Positions 54,191-61,947 of a stretch of 64,000 bases of DNA are shown one piece after another. Position numbers and translations under genes: made by a program. Position 1 is the stretch's first letter, and the number at the start of each line of letters is the position of its first letter. Origin of the DNA: Piscinibacter sp. (GTDB lineage: Bacteria > Pseudomonadota > Gammaproteobacteria > Burkholderiales > Burkholderiaceae_C). The DNA lies in NCBI GenBank assembly GCA_017983795.1, contig JAGOAS010000010.1, forward strand, positions 1 to 64,000, given 5' to 3'. The notes beneath the pieces were generated by a model. That model was given only the letters and a program-made list of their open reading frames with translations. It did not search any database and was not told where the DNA came from.

Positions 54191-55732
54191 ATGGCCGACA
54201 AGCTCATCATCTTCGACACCACCTTGCGCGACGGCGAGCAATCGCCCGGCGCGTCGATGACCAAGGACGAGAAGCTGCGCATCGCGCGGCAGCTCGAGCG
54301 ACTGCGCGTGGACGTCATCGAGGCCGGCTTCGCGGCCTCGTCGAACGGCGACTTCGAGGCGGTCAAGGCGATCGCCGGCCACATCAAGGAGTCGACGGTG
54401 TGCTCGCTGGCGCGCGCCAACGACCGCGACATCGCGCGTGCCGCCGAGGCCCTGCAGGGCGCGCCGCGCTCGCGCATCCACACCTTCATCGCCACCAGTG
54501 CGCTGCACATGGAGAAGAAGCTGCGCATGACGCCCGACCAGGTGTTCGAGCAGGCGCGGCTGGCGGTGCGCTTCGCGCGCAACCTGTGCGGCGACATCGA
54601 GTTCTCGCCGGAGGACGGCTACCGCTCCGACCCGGACTTCCTGTGCCGCGTGCTCGAGGCCGTGATCGCCGAAGGCGCGACCACCATCAACATCCCCGAC
54701 ACGGTGGGCTATGCCGTGCCCGAGCTGTACGGCAGCTTCATCCGCCAGCTGCGCGAGCGCGTGCCCAACTCCGACAAGGCGATCTGGTCGGTGCACTGCC
54801 ACAACGACCTGGGCATGGCCGTGGCCAACTCGCTGGCCGGCGTGAAGCTCGGCGGCGCGCGCCAGGTGGAGTGCACCATCAACGGACTGGGCGAGCGCGC
54901 CGGCAACTGCTCGCTCGAGGAAGTGGTGATGGCGGTGAAGACGCGCCGCGACTACTTCGGCCTCGAGGTCGGCATCGACGCCACGCAGATCGTTCCGGCC
55001 TCGCGCATGGTGGCGCAGACCACCGGCTTCGTCGTGCAGCCCAACAAGGCGGTGGTGGGTGCGAATGCCTTCGCGCATGCCTCGGGCATCCACCAGGACG
55101 GCGTGCTGAAGGCGCGCGACACCTACGAGATCATGCGTGCCGAGGACGTGGGCTGGGCCGCCAACAAGATCGTGCTGGGCAAGCTCTCGGGCCGCAACGC
55201 CTTCAAGCAGCGTCTGCAGGAGCTCGGCATCGAGATGGAGTCGGAGGCGGAGATCAACGCCGCCTTCGCCAAGTTCAAGGAGCTCGCCGACCGCAAGAGC
55301 GACATCTTCGACGAGGACATCGTCGCGCTGGTGATGGACGAGTCGGTCACCGCCGAGAGCGAGCATTACCGGCTGCTCTCCTTGTCGCAACGCTCGGAGA
55401 CGGGCGAGCGCCCGCACGCGAAGGTGGCCTTCTCCGCCGGCGACACGGAGCTGCATGCCGAGAGCGACGGCAACGGGCCGGTGGACGCGAGCCTGAAGGC
55501 GATCGAGTCCAAGCTTCAGACTGGCGCGGAGATGCTGCTCTATTCGGTCAATGCCATCACTTCGGGCAGCACAGAATCGCAAGGCGAGGTGACGGTTCGG
55601 CTGCAGCACGGGGGCCGCGTGGTCAACGGCGTGGGGGCCGATCCGGACATCGTCGTGGCGTCGGCCAAGGCCTACTTGTCGGCGTTGAACAAGCTTCACA
55701 GCAAGACCGAACGCGTGGCCGCACAGGGTTGA
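54191..55732 (+). CDS. leuA: 2-isopropylmalate synthase
   Basis: A 513-residue enzyme. The TIM-barrel domain starts with [20 protein letters not shown], with metal and catalytic residues in [16 protein letters not shown] and [14 protein letters not shown]. The C-terminal part (from about 395) is the LeuA dimer regulatory domain that binds leucine. It condenses acetyl-CoA with 2-oxoisovalerate, the product line of ilvBHC upstream. The ATG at 54,191 follows GGAGCACACC. Regulated by attenuation. Confidence 0.96.
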   Translation: MADKLIIFDTTLRDGEQSPGASMTKDEKLRIARQLERLRVDVIEAGFAASSNGDFEAVKAIAGHIKESTVCSLARANDRDIARAAEALQGAPRSRIHTFIATSALHMEKKLRMTPDQVFEQARLAVRFARNLCGDIEFSPEDGYRSDPDFLCRVLEAVIAEGATTINIPDTVGYAVPELYGSFIRQLRERVPNSDKAIWSVHCHNDLGMAVANSLAGVKLGGARQVECTINGLGERAGNCSLEEVVMAVKTRRDYFGLEVGIDATQIVPASRMVAQTTGFVVQPNKAVVGANAFAHASGIHQDGVLKARDTYEIMRAEDVGWAANKIVLGKLSGRNAFKQRLQELGIEMESEAEINAAFAKFKELADRKSDIFDEDIVALVMDESVTAESEHYRLLSLSQRSETGERPHAKVAFSAGDTELHAESDGNGPVDASLKAIESKLQTGAEMLLYSVNAITSGSTESQGEVTVRLQHGGRVVNGVGADPDIVVASAKAYLSALNKLHSKTERVAAQG

Positions 55733-55781
55733 CATTCGCCAACTCGGTCACACTCCTGACAGTTCTAGGACTGACTTGAGG

Positions 55782-55818
55782 AAAAACGCGTAAGGTCATG
55801 ATCTTGCGCGTTTTTTTT
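55782..55818 (+). terminator. Intrinsic terminator after leuA
   Basis: AAAAACGCGTAAG (55,782-55,794) pairs with CTTGCGCGTTTTT (55,803-55,815, one T-G pair) around an 8-base loop, with a run of eight T. It ends the leuA transcript and lies directly before the next gene. Confidence 0.9.
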
Positions 55819-55861
55819 CATTCACGTAGACTCGGCGCAAAGTCGAGCCAGAAGGACTGTC

Positions 55862-56893
55862 GTGGGATTGATCAGCAAAGTTGTCACAACGGTGGCCGTG
55901 GCCCTGGTGGCGGCGATCGCCCTCACGGTGGCGCCGCCGGCCGAAGCCGCCCAGAAGCAGGCCCGCAAGAAGGCTACGAGCGCGCAGAAGGCCACCAAGG
56001 CGGCACCCAAGCAGCGCCGTGGCTCCAAGCGCGTGGCGCGCGTCGTGCCGGAGCGTCCGTCGTACGGCCAGCTCGCCGGGCTGCGCAAGACCGACGACGC
56101 GCTCGATCTCAAGTCCAGCGTCGCCCTGGTGATGGACCAGGACACCAACGAGGTGCTGGTGGCGAAGAACTCCGATGCGGTGCTGCCGATCGCCTCGATC
56201 ACCAAGCTGATGACGGCGGTGGTGGTCACCGAGGCGCAGCTGCCGCTGGACGAGACGCTGACCATCTCGCAGGAAGACGTCGACACCGAGAAGGGCAGCC
56301 GCTCGCGCCTGCGCGTCGGCACGCAGCTCACCCGCGAGGAGATGCTGCACCTCGCGCTGATGTCCTCCGAGAACCGCGCCGCCCACGCACTCGGCCGCCA
56401 GTATCCGGGCGGGCTCGATGCCTTCGTGTCGGCGATGAACGCCAAGGCCAAGCTGCTCGGCATGAGCGACACGCACTACGTCGAGCCGACCGGGCTGTCG
56501 AGCCGCAACCAGTCGAGCGCCAAGGATCTGGCGACGCTGGTGAAGGCGGCCTACGAGCACCAGATCATCCGCGAGCTGTCCACCTCGCCGGAGTACAGCG
56601 TGGCGGTCGGCAAGCGTGAGCTGCAGTTCCGCACCACCAACGCGCTGGTGCGCAACCCGACCTGGGACATCGGCCTGCAGAAGACCGGCTACATCTCCGA
56701 AGCCGGCCGCTGCCTGGTCATGCAGGCCAAGATGGCGGGCCGCCAGCTGATCATGGTGTTCCTCGACTCGGCCGGGAAATACTCGCGCCTCGGCGATGCC
56801 GAACGCGTGCGCCGCTGGGTCAACGACCTCGGCCACGTCGCGCCGGCGACCACCTCGTCGTCGGCCACCGCGCTGATCAAGCCGACGACCTGA
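55862..56893 (+). CDS. pbpG: D-alanyl-D-alanine endopeptidase (PBP7/PbpG type)
   Basis: A 343-residue serine peptidase of the S11 family. A signal peptide (VVTTVAVALVAAIALTVAPP) and a basic lysine-rich linker precede the catalytic domain. The SxxK motif is SITK (in LPIASITKLM), SxN is SEN (in LMSSENRAAH) and KTG is in LQKTGYISEAG. It cuts D-Ala-mDAP cross-links in peptidoglycan. The start is a GTG at 55,862, with AGAAGGA before it. Confidence 0.9.
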   Translation: MGLISKVVTTVAVALVAAIALTVAPPAEAAQKQARKKATSAQKATKAAPKQRRGSKRVARVVPERPSYGQLAGLRKTDDALDLKSSVALVMDQDTNEVLVAKNSDAVLPIASITKLMTAVVVTEAQLPLDETLTISQEDVDTEKGSRSRLRVGTQLTREEMLHLALMSSENRAAHALGRQYPGGLDAFVSAMNAKAKLLGMSDTHYVEPTGLSSRNQSSAKDLATLVKAAYEHQIIRELSTSPEYSVAVGKRELQFRTTNALVRNPTWDIGLQKTGYISEAGRCLVMQAKMAGRQLIMVFLDSAGKYSRLGDAERVRRWVNDLGHVAPATTSSSATALIKPTT

Positions 56894-56909
56894 TCGCCAT
56901 CGCGGCGGC

Positions 56910-57677
56910 TCAGCCGCGGTAGCCGAGCGCGGCGGAGATCTGCGCCGCCGTCGCCTTCAGGCGCTCCATCCACGATTCCTCCAGCCGATCGGCCGGTGCC
57001 GAGATCGACAGGCCGGCCACCAGGTGGCCCTGGTCGTCGCGGATGCCGGCGGCCATGCAGCGCACGCCGAGCTCCAGTTCCTCGTCGTCGCGTGCCGTGC
57101 CCTGCTGGTTGACGCGCGTCAGCTCGCGCTCCAGCGCGGGCAGTTCGGTGATGCTGTTGCGCGTGTGGCCGGCCAGCCCGGTGCGGGCGGCGTAGGCGCG
57201 CACGCGCTGCGGATCGTCGTTGGCCAGGAACAGCTTGCCCACCGAGGTGAGATGCAGCGGCGCGCGGCCGCCGATGGCGCGCACCACCTGCATGCCGGAG
57301 CGCTCGCTGTAGGCGCGCTCGATGTAGACGATCTCGTCGCCCTGGCGCATCGAGAGGTTGACCGGCTGGTGCGTCAGCTTGTGCAGTTCGCGCATCGGGG
57401 CGAGCGCGGCGTCGCGCACGTCCAGGCGCGCCTTGACCAGGTTGCCGAGCTCGAGCAGGCGCATGCCCAGGCGGTAGCTGCCGGCCTCGGGGCGATCGAC
57501 GAAGCGCCCGATGGTCAGGTCGTTGAGGATGCGGTGCGCCGTGGAGGGATGCAGGCCCGAGCGCTCGGCGATCACCTTCAGCGACACCGGATCGGGGAAG
57601 GAGGCCAGCACTTCGAGCAGGTCGAAAGCGCGTTCGAGAACCTGGATCGTCGGCTTCTTCGCTTCGGTATTCGGCAT
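56910..57677 (-). CDS. IclR-family transcriptional regulator
   Basis: A 255-residue IclR protein with an N-terminal winged helix-turn-helix (LKVIAERSGLHPSTAHRILN) and a C-terminal effector domain (about 80-250). GRAPLHLTSVGKLFLA and ELELGVRCMAAGIRDDQGH are family signatures. The target genes are not evident: it is convergent with pbpG, 16 bases apart, and about 70 bases after hpnE on the same strand. Confidence 0.9.
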   Translation of the reverse strand: MPNTEAKKPTIQVLERAFDLLEVLASFPDPVSLKVIAERSGLHPSTAHRILNDLTIGRFVDRPEAGSYRLGMRLLELGNLVKARLDVRDAALAPMRELHKLTHQPVNLSMRQGDEIVYIERAYSERSGMQVVRAIGGRAPLHLTSVGKLFLANDDPQRVRAYAARTGLAGHTRNSITELPALERELTRVNQQGTARDDEELELGVRCMAAGIRDDQGHLVAGLSISAPADRLEESWMERLKATAAQISAALGYRG

Positions 57678-57747
57678 GCGCGGGATTCTCTCTCATCCGA
57701 GGAGAATTTTGTATGGCGAAAGCGCGCCGATCGATCCGGAAACTGAT

Positions 57748-59016
57748 TCAACGCAGCGATGCCACTGCCGCAACGGCGCTGCGCACCGCGCCTTCGATCG
57801 TGGCCGGGTAGGGTCCTTCGATGTGATCGCCGGCCGCGACGAGCGCAGGCGCAATCGTTGCCGGTGGCCGCTGCAGCCCCGGCACGCAGCGGAAGGTGGC
57901 GCGCTTCTCGGTGATGAGTTGGCGCACGCGGAGTTCGCCGCGCAGCAGCGGGCCGAGTGCCGTGCGCGCCTGCTGCAGCGTGGCCTCAAGCGTGGCCTCG
58001 CGGCCGGCATCGACCCAGGGCTGCGCGCCGCTGATCACGAAGGCGAGCAGCCCCGCGGGGCCGCCGAGCTGCCCGCGGTCGAAGACGAACTGCGCCGGCG
58101 CCTGCGACCCGGCCTGCAGCGCGAGCATGGCTTCGGGCAGGCGCGTGTCGCCCGCCTGCACGTAGACCGTCACGATGGGCTCGTAGCGCAGCGCGGCCGC
58201 GCATGCCGACCACGACGGGGCGATCGTCGCGGTCAGGCGGGCCGCCTCGCCGGGCGGCGTGGCGAGCACCACCGCATCGAACGCGTCTCCATCGACGCGC
58301 CAGGCCTCGCCCTGGCGTTCGAGCGTCTGCACACGCGTCGAAAGCCGCAGCGTGGCACCGCGTGCGCGCAGCCAGGCGAGCGCCGGCGCGGGGAACAACT
58401 CGCCCAGGCTGACGCGCGGCAGCAGCAGGTCGGCCGATCCGGGCCCGCTGAACAGCGCGTCGCGCAGCACGCGCAGGAACACCGCTGCGCTCGCCTGTGC
58501 GGCCGGCGTATTGAGGGCCGCCACGCACAGGGGTTCGATCAGGTCGCGCTGCAATGCGGCGGGCAGCGCGCGCGTGAGTTCGTCCACCGTGAGTTGCGGC
58601 GCGCAGCGGAAGCTGCGCCAGGCCCAGCCGCTCGCCGCGCGCAGCAGCGCAATGCGCTCGCCCAGGCTCCAGCCGGCGCGGCGCCACACGCCGATCGCGA
58701 AGGCGGCGATCGGCGGGCCCGGCGGCAGCTGCAGGCCGCGGCCGTCGGGCTCGGTCAGGCGCAGCGGCGTGCGCAGCAGCGCAGTCTCGGGATCGACGCC
58801 GACTTCGCGCATCAGCCGCAGCGTCTGCGTGTAGGCACCGATCAGGATGTGCTGGCCGTTGTCGAGCGCGAGGCCGTCGACGCGCACTTCGCGGGCGCGG
58901 CCGCCGGGCTCGCCGGCCATCTCGTAAAGCGTGACCGCATGACCGGCGCGCACGCCCTCGACGGCCGCGGCCAGGCCGGCCCAGCCGGCGCCGATCACCG
59001 CCAGCGTGCCGGGCAC
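57748..59016 (-). CDS. hpnE: Hydroxysqualene dehydroxylase
   Basis: A 422-residue FAD-dependent enzyme. The N-terminal AVIGAGWAGLAAAVEGVRAG is the dinucleotide-binding motif, followed by GGRAREVRVDGLALDNGQH, the second amine oxidase-type FAD signature; GDHIEGPYPATIEGAVRSA closes the FAD site. It reduces hydroxysqualene to squalene. It starts with a GTG that directly abuts the TAG of hpnD, so the three hpn genes form one coupled operon. Confidence 0.92.
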   Translation of the reverse strand: MPGTLAVIGAGWAGLAAAVEGVRAGHAVTLYEMAGEPGGRAREVRVDGLALDNGQHILIGAYTQTLRLMREVGVDPETALLRTPLRLTEPDGRGLQLPPGPPIAAFAIGVWRRAGWSLGERIALLRAASGWAWRSFRCAPQLTVDELTRALPAALQRDLIEPLCVAALNTPAAQASAAVFLRVLRDALFSGPGSADLLLPRVSLGELFPAPALAWLRARGATLRLSTRVQTLERQGEAWRVDGDAFDAVVLATPPGEAARLTATIAPSWSACAAALRYEPIVTVYVQAGDTRLPEAMLALQAGSQAPAQFVFDRGQLGGPAGLLAFVISGAQPWVDAGREATLEATLQQARTALGPLLRGELRVRQLITEKRATFRCVPGLQRPPATIAPALVAAGDHIEGPYPATIEGAVRSAVAAVASLR

Positions 59017-59853
59017 CTAGCGGCCCCGCCAGTGCGTGCGCACCGCGATCCAGAGCTTGCGGATCGGCGTCAGCGAGGTGCGCTGGTGCAGCACCTGGAA
59101 GCCGTCGGCCTCGATCTCGCGCAGCAGCGTGCGGTAGATGTTGGCCATCATCAGCCCCGGCTTCTGCGGCTCGCGGTCGGCCTCGGGCAGCAGGGCCAGC
59201 GCCTCGTCGTAGCAGCGCTGCGCGCGCTCGGCCTGGAAGCGCATCAGCGCGTTGAAGCGCTCGCTGTAGCTTCGTGACAGGATCTCCTGCGCCTTCACGT
59301 CGAACTGCTTCAGCTCGGACATCGGCAGGTAGATGCGGCCGCGCCGCGCGTCGTCGCCGACGTCGCGGATGATGTTGGTGAGCTGCATCGCCAGCCCGAG
59401 CTTGTGCGCGTAGGCGATGGTGGCGTCGCTGCTGCGGCCGAAGATGTTGGCCGCGACCTCGCCGACCACGCCGGCCACGAGGTGGCAGTAGTGCGCCAGG
59501 CCGGGGAAGTCGAGATAGCGCGACTGTTCCAGGTCCATCTGGCAGCCGTCGATCACGGCCTGCAGGTGCTCGGCGCGGATGTCGAAGTCGGCGGCGATCG
59601 GCTGCAGCGCCTGCATCACCGGGTGCGTGGGAGCGCCGCCGAACGCGGCAGCCACTTCGCGCCGCCACCAGGCCAGCTTGTTCGCGGCGACGCTCGCATC
59701 GGCCACCTCGTCGACCACGTCGTCGACCTCGCGGCAGAAGGCGTAGAAGGCGGTGATCGCGGCGCGCCGCGGCGGCGGCAGGAACAGGAAGGCGTAGTAG
59801 AAGCTCGAGCCGCTCTTGGCCGCCTTGTCCTGTACGTACTGCTGCGGCGTCAT
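59017..59853 (-). CDS. hpnD: Presqualene diphosphate synthase
   Basis: A 278-residue squalene/phytoene synthase-family enzyme. The two aspartate-rich motifs are in FCREVDDVVDEV and in TNIIRDVGDDARRGRIYLP. It couples two farnesyl diphosphates to presqualene diphosphate. The ATG at 59,853 overlaps the hpnC stop (ATGA). Confidence 0.92.
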   Translation of the reverse strand: MTPQQYVQDKAAKSGSSFYYAFLFLPPPRRAAITAFYAFCREVDDVVDEVADASVAANKLAWWRREVAAAFGGAPTHPVMQALQPIAADFDIRAEHLQAVIDGCQMDLEQSRYLDFPGLAHYCHLVAGVVGEVAANIFGRSSDATIAYAHKLGLAMQLTNIIRDVGDDARRGRIYLPMSELKQFDVKAQEILSRSYSERFNALMRFQAERAQRCYDEALALLPEADREPQKPGLMMANIYRTLLREIEADGFQVLHQRTSLTPIRKLWIAVRTHWRGR

Positions 59854-60704
59854 GCGGCGCTCCCGGCCAGCGCCGTCGGGCCCTGGCGCATGCGCAGCGC
59901 GCGCCACAGCATCACCGGCGCGTCGAGGGCGCGCAGCGCCGGCCGCTGGCGCAGCGTCGCGAAGTCGAGCGCCGCGATGCGGTCGAGGATGCGCAGGCCG
60001 CCTTGCACGACGAGGCGCAGCTCCCAGCCGGCGCGGCCGGGCACGCGATGCGCCAGCGGCGCGCCTTCGAGCATCAGCGCGCGCGCCCAGTCGCACTCGC
60101 CGCGCACGAACGAGCGCACGATCGGCGAGTCGGCGCGCGCCAGCAGCTCGGCGCTGCTCAGGCCGTGGCGCGCACAGTCGGATTCGGGGATGTAGAGCCG
60201 GCCGCGCACGGTGTCCACGCTCAGATCCTGCCAGAAGTTGATGAGTTGCAGTGCGGTGCAGATGGCATCCGAATGACGCAGCGAGCGCTCGTCACCCACG
60301 CCGTAGAGGTGCAGCAAGAGCCGGCCCACCGGGTTGGCGGAGCGGCGGCAGTAGTCGAGCAGTTCGGCGCGATCGGCATAGCGCTGCTTGACCACGTCCT
60401 GCGCGAAGGCGTCGAGCAGATCGTGCAGCGGCTGCGCGGGCAGGGCGTGCTGGCGGATCGCGCGCGCGAGCGGCTCGAACACCTGCGGCCAGCGCGGCGA
60501 GGCCGCCTGGCCCGCGAGCACCGCTGCCAAGTCGGCGCGGTAGCCGGCGAGATCGGCCAGGCGCTGTGCAGCCGGGGCATCGCCTTCGTCGGCGAGGTCG
60601 TCCGCGGTGCGCGCGAACCAGTAGATCGCCGCGATCGGCGCACGCAGCGCCGGCGGGCACAGCCAGGAGGCAACGGGGAAGTTCTCGTAGTGATCGACGC
60701 TCAC
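59850..60704 (-). CDS. hpnC: Hydroxysqualene synthase
   Basis: A 284-residue member of the squalene synthase family. The first acid motif is degenerate but recognisable (FARTADDLADEGD) and the second is NFWQDLSVDTVRGRLYIPES. It turns presqualene diphosphate into hydroxysqualene. VDHYENFPVASWLCPPALR is the typical HpnC N-terminus. The GTG at 60,704 is the likely start, with the frame open upstream. First gene of hpnCDE; squalene-hopene cyclase (shc/hpnF) is not in the window. Confidence 0.92.
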   Translation of the reverse strand: MSVDHYENFPVASWLCPPALRAPIAAIYWFARTADDLADEGDAPAAQRLADLAGYRADLAAVLAGQAASPRWPQVFEPLARAIRQHALPAQPLHDLLDAFAQDVVKQRYADRAELLDYCRRSANPVGRLLLHLYGVGDERSLRHSDAICTALQLINFWQDLSVDTVRGRLYIPESDCARHGLSSAELLARADSPIVRSFVRGECDWARALMLEGAPLAHRVPGRAGWELRLVVQGGLRILDRIAALDFATLRQRPALRALDAPVMLWRALRMRQGPTALAGSAA

Positions 60705-60762
60705 GGGGGCGATTGTCCACGCCGCGCCGGGGTGCTGCCCCGAGGCTTGCGCGGCAAGGCGT

Positions 60763-60805
60763 TTGACAGAGCGCAAATGCGCAAATACATTACTGACCAG
60801 TCAGT
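60763..60805 (+). promoter_or_regulatory. Sigma-70 promoter with overlapping TetR-type operator
   Basis: TTGACA (60,763-60,768), a 17-base spacer and TACATT (60,786-60,791) form a near-ideal promoter. The operator ACTGAC-CA-GTCAGT (60,792-60,805) sits right at the start of transcription and matches sites of AcrR/TetR repressors of efflux pumps. A second palindrome, GCGCA-AA-TGCGC, fills the spacer (60,771-60,782). Confidence 0.75.
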
Positions 60806-60819
60806 CAGTTAGGAAGTTC

Positions 60820-61947
60820 ATGAAACCGCTGCACGCCCTCCTGCTCGCCGGCCTGGCCGTGCTGGCCGCCTGTTCCAAGCCCGAGCCCGCCCCCGCACCG
60901 GTGCGCGCCGTGCGCACGCTGACGGTGGCGCCGCAGTCGGCCGGCGGGGTGCAGGAATATGCCGGCGAGGTGCGCGCGCGCACCGAATCGCGGCTGGGTT
61001 TTCGCGTCGGCGGCAAGATCGTGCGGCGCGACGCCGACCTGGGCGACAACGTCAAGGCCGGCCAGCTGCTGGCCCAGCTCGACCCGCAGGACCTGAGGCT
61101 CGGGCAGGAGGCCGCCAAGGCAGCGTTGTCCGCCGCGCAGGTGAACCACGATCAGGCTGCGGCCGACTTCAAGCGCTTCAAGGAACTGCGCGACCAGGGC
61201 TTCATCAGCTCGGCCGAACTGGAGCGACGCGAGACCGCGCTCAAGGCCGCGCTGGCGCAGCTCGAGCAGGCGCGCGCGCAGAGCAGCGTGCAGGGCAATC
61301 AGGCGGCCTACGCCTCGCTGGTGGCCGATGCCAAGGGCGTGATCACCGCCGTCGAGGCGGAGCCCGGCATGGTGGTGGCGGCCGGCACGCCGGTGCTGCG
61401 CCTCGCGCACGACGGCCCGCGCGACGTGGTGTTCGCGGTGCCCGAAGACAAGCTGGCGCTCATCCGCCAGCTCGCCGGCGTGCCCGGCCGCTTCAGCGTC
61501 AAGCTCTGGGGCGACGACGGCACCGCGCTGCCGGCCAGCATCCGCGAGATCTCGGCCGCCGCCGACCCGGTGACGCGCACCTTCCTCGTCAAGGCCGATG
61601 TCGGCAAGGCGCCGGTCAAGCTCGGCCAGACCGCGACGGTGCGCGTCGAGCTGCCGCAGACGGCAGGCGTCACCAAGCTGCCGCTGACGGCGCTGAAGGA
61701 GGAGCAGGGCCGCTCGATCGTGTGGCTGGTCGACCGCGAGAGCATGACGGTGCGCGCGCAGGCCGTGCAGGTGGCCGGCGCCGACGGCAACGACGCCGTG
61801 ATCACCGGCGGGCTGCAGCCCGGGCAGGTGGTCGTCACCGCCGGCGTGCACGTGCTCAACCCCGGCCAGACGGTGAAGTTCTACGTCGAACCCGGCGCTT
61901 CCGCAGCGGCATCGGCGGCCAGTGCCACGCCGGTGAGCGTCAAGTGA
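60820..61947 (+). CDS. RND efflux periplasmic adaptor (membrane fusion lipoprotein)
   Basis: A 375-residue HlyD/AcrA-type adaptor. A lipobox (LAVLAACSKP, lipidated Cys at about residue 19) anchors it in the inner membrane. The lipoyl half (VGGKIVRRDADLGDNVKAGQ), a helical hairpin and the beta barrel follow. It links the RND pump to an outer-membrane channel. The pump gene overlaps by four bases (GTGA). The operator upstream points to TetR control; no tetR gene is in the window. Confidence 0.93.
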   Translation: MKPLHALLLAGLAVLAACSKPEPAPAPVRAVRTLTVAPQSAGGVQEYAGEVRARTESRLGFRVGGKIVRRDADLGDNVKAGQLLAQLDPQDLRLGQEAAKAALSAAQVNHDQAAADFKRFKELRDQGFISSAELERRETALKAALAQLEQARAQSSVQGNQAAYASLVADAKGVITAVEAEPGMVVAAGTPVLRLAHDGPRDVVFAVPEDKLALIRQLAGVPGRFSVKLWGDDGTALPASIREISAAADPVTRTFLVKADVGKAPVKLGQTATVRVELPQTAGVTKLPLTALKEEQGRSIVWLVDRESMTVRAQAVQVAGADGNDAVITGGLQPGQVVVTAGVHVLNPGQTVKFYVEPGASAAASAASATPVSVK

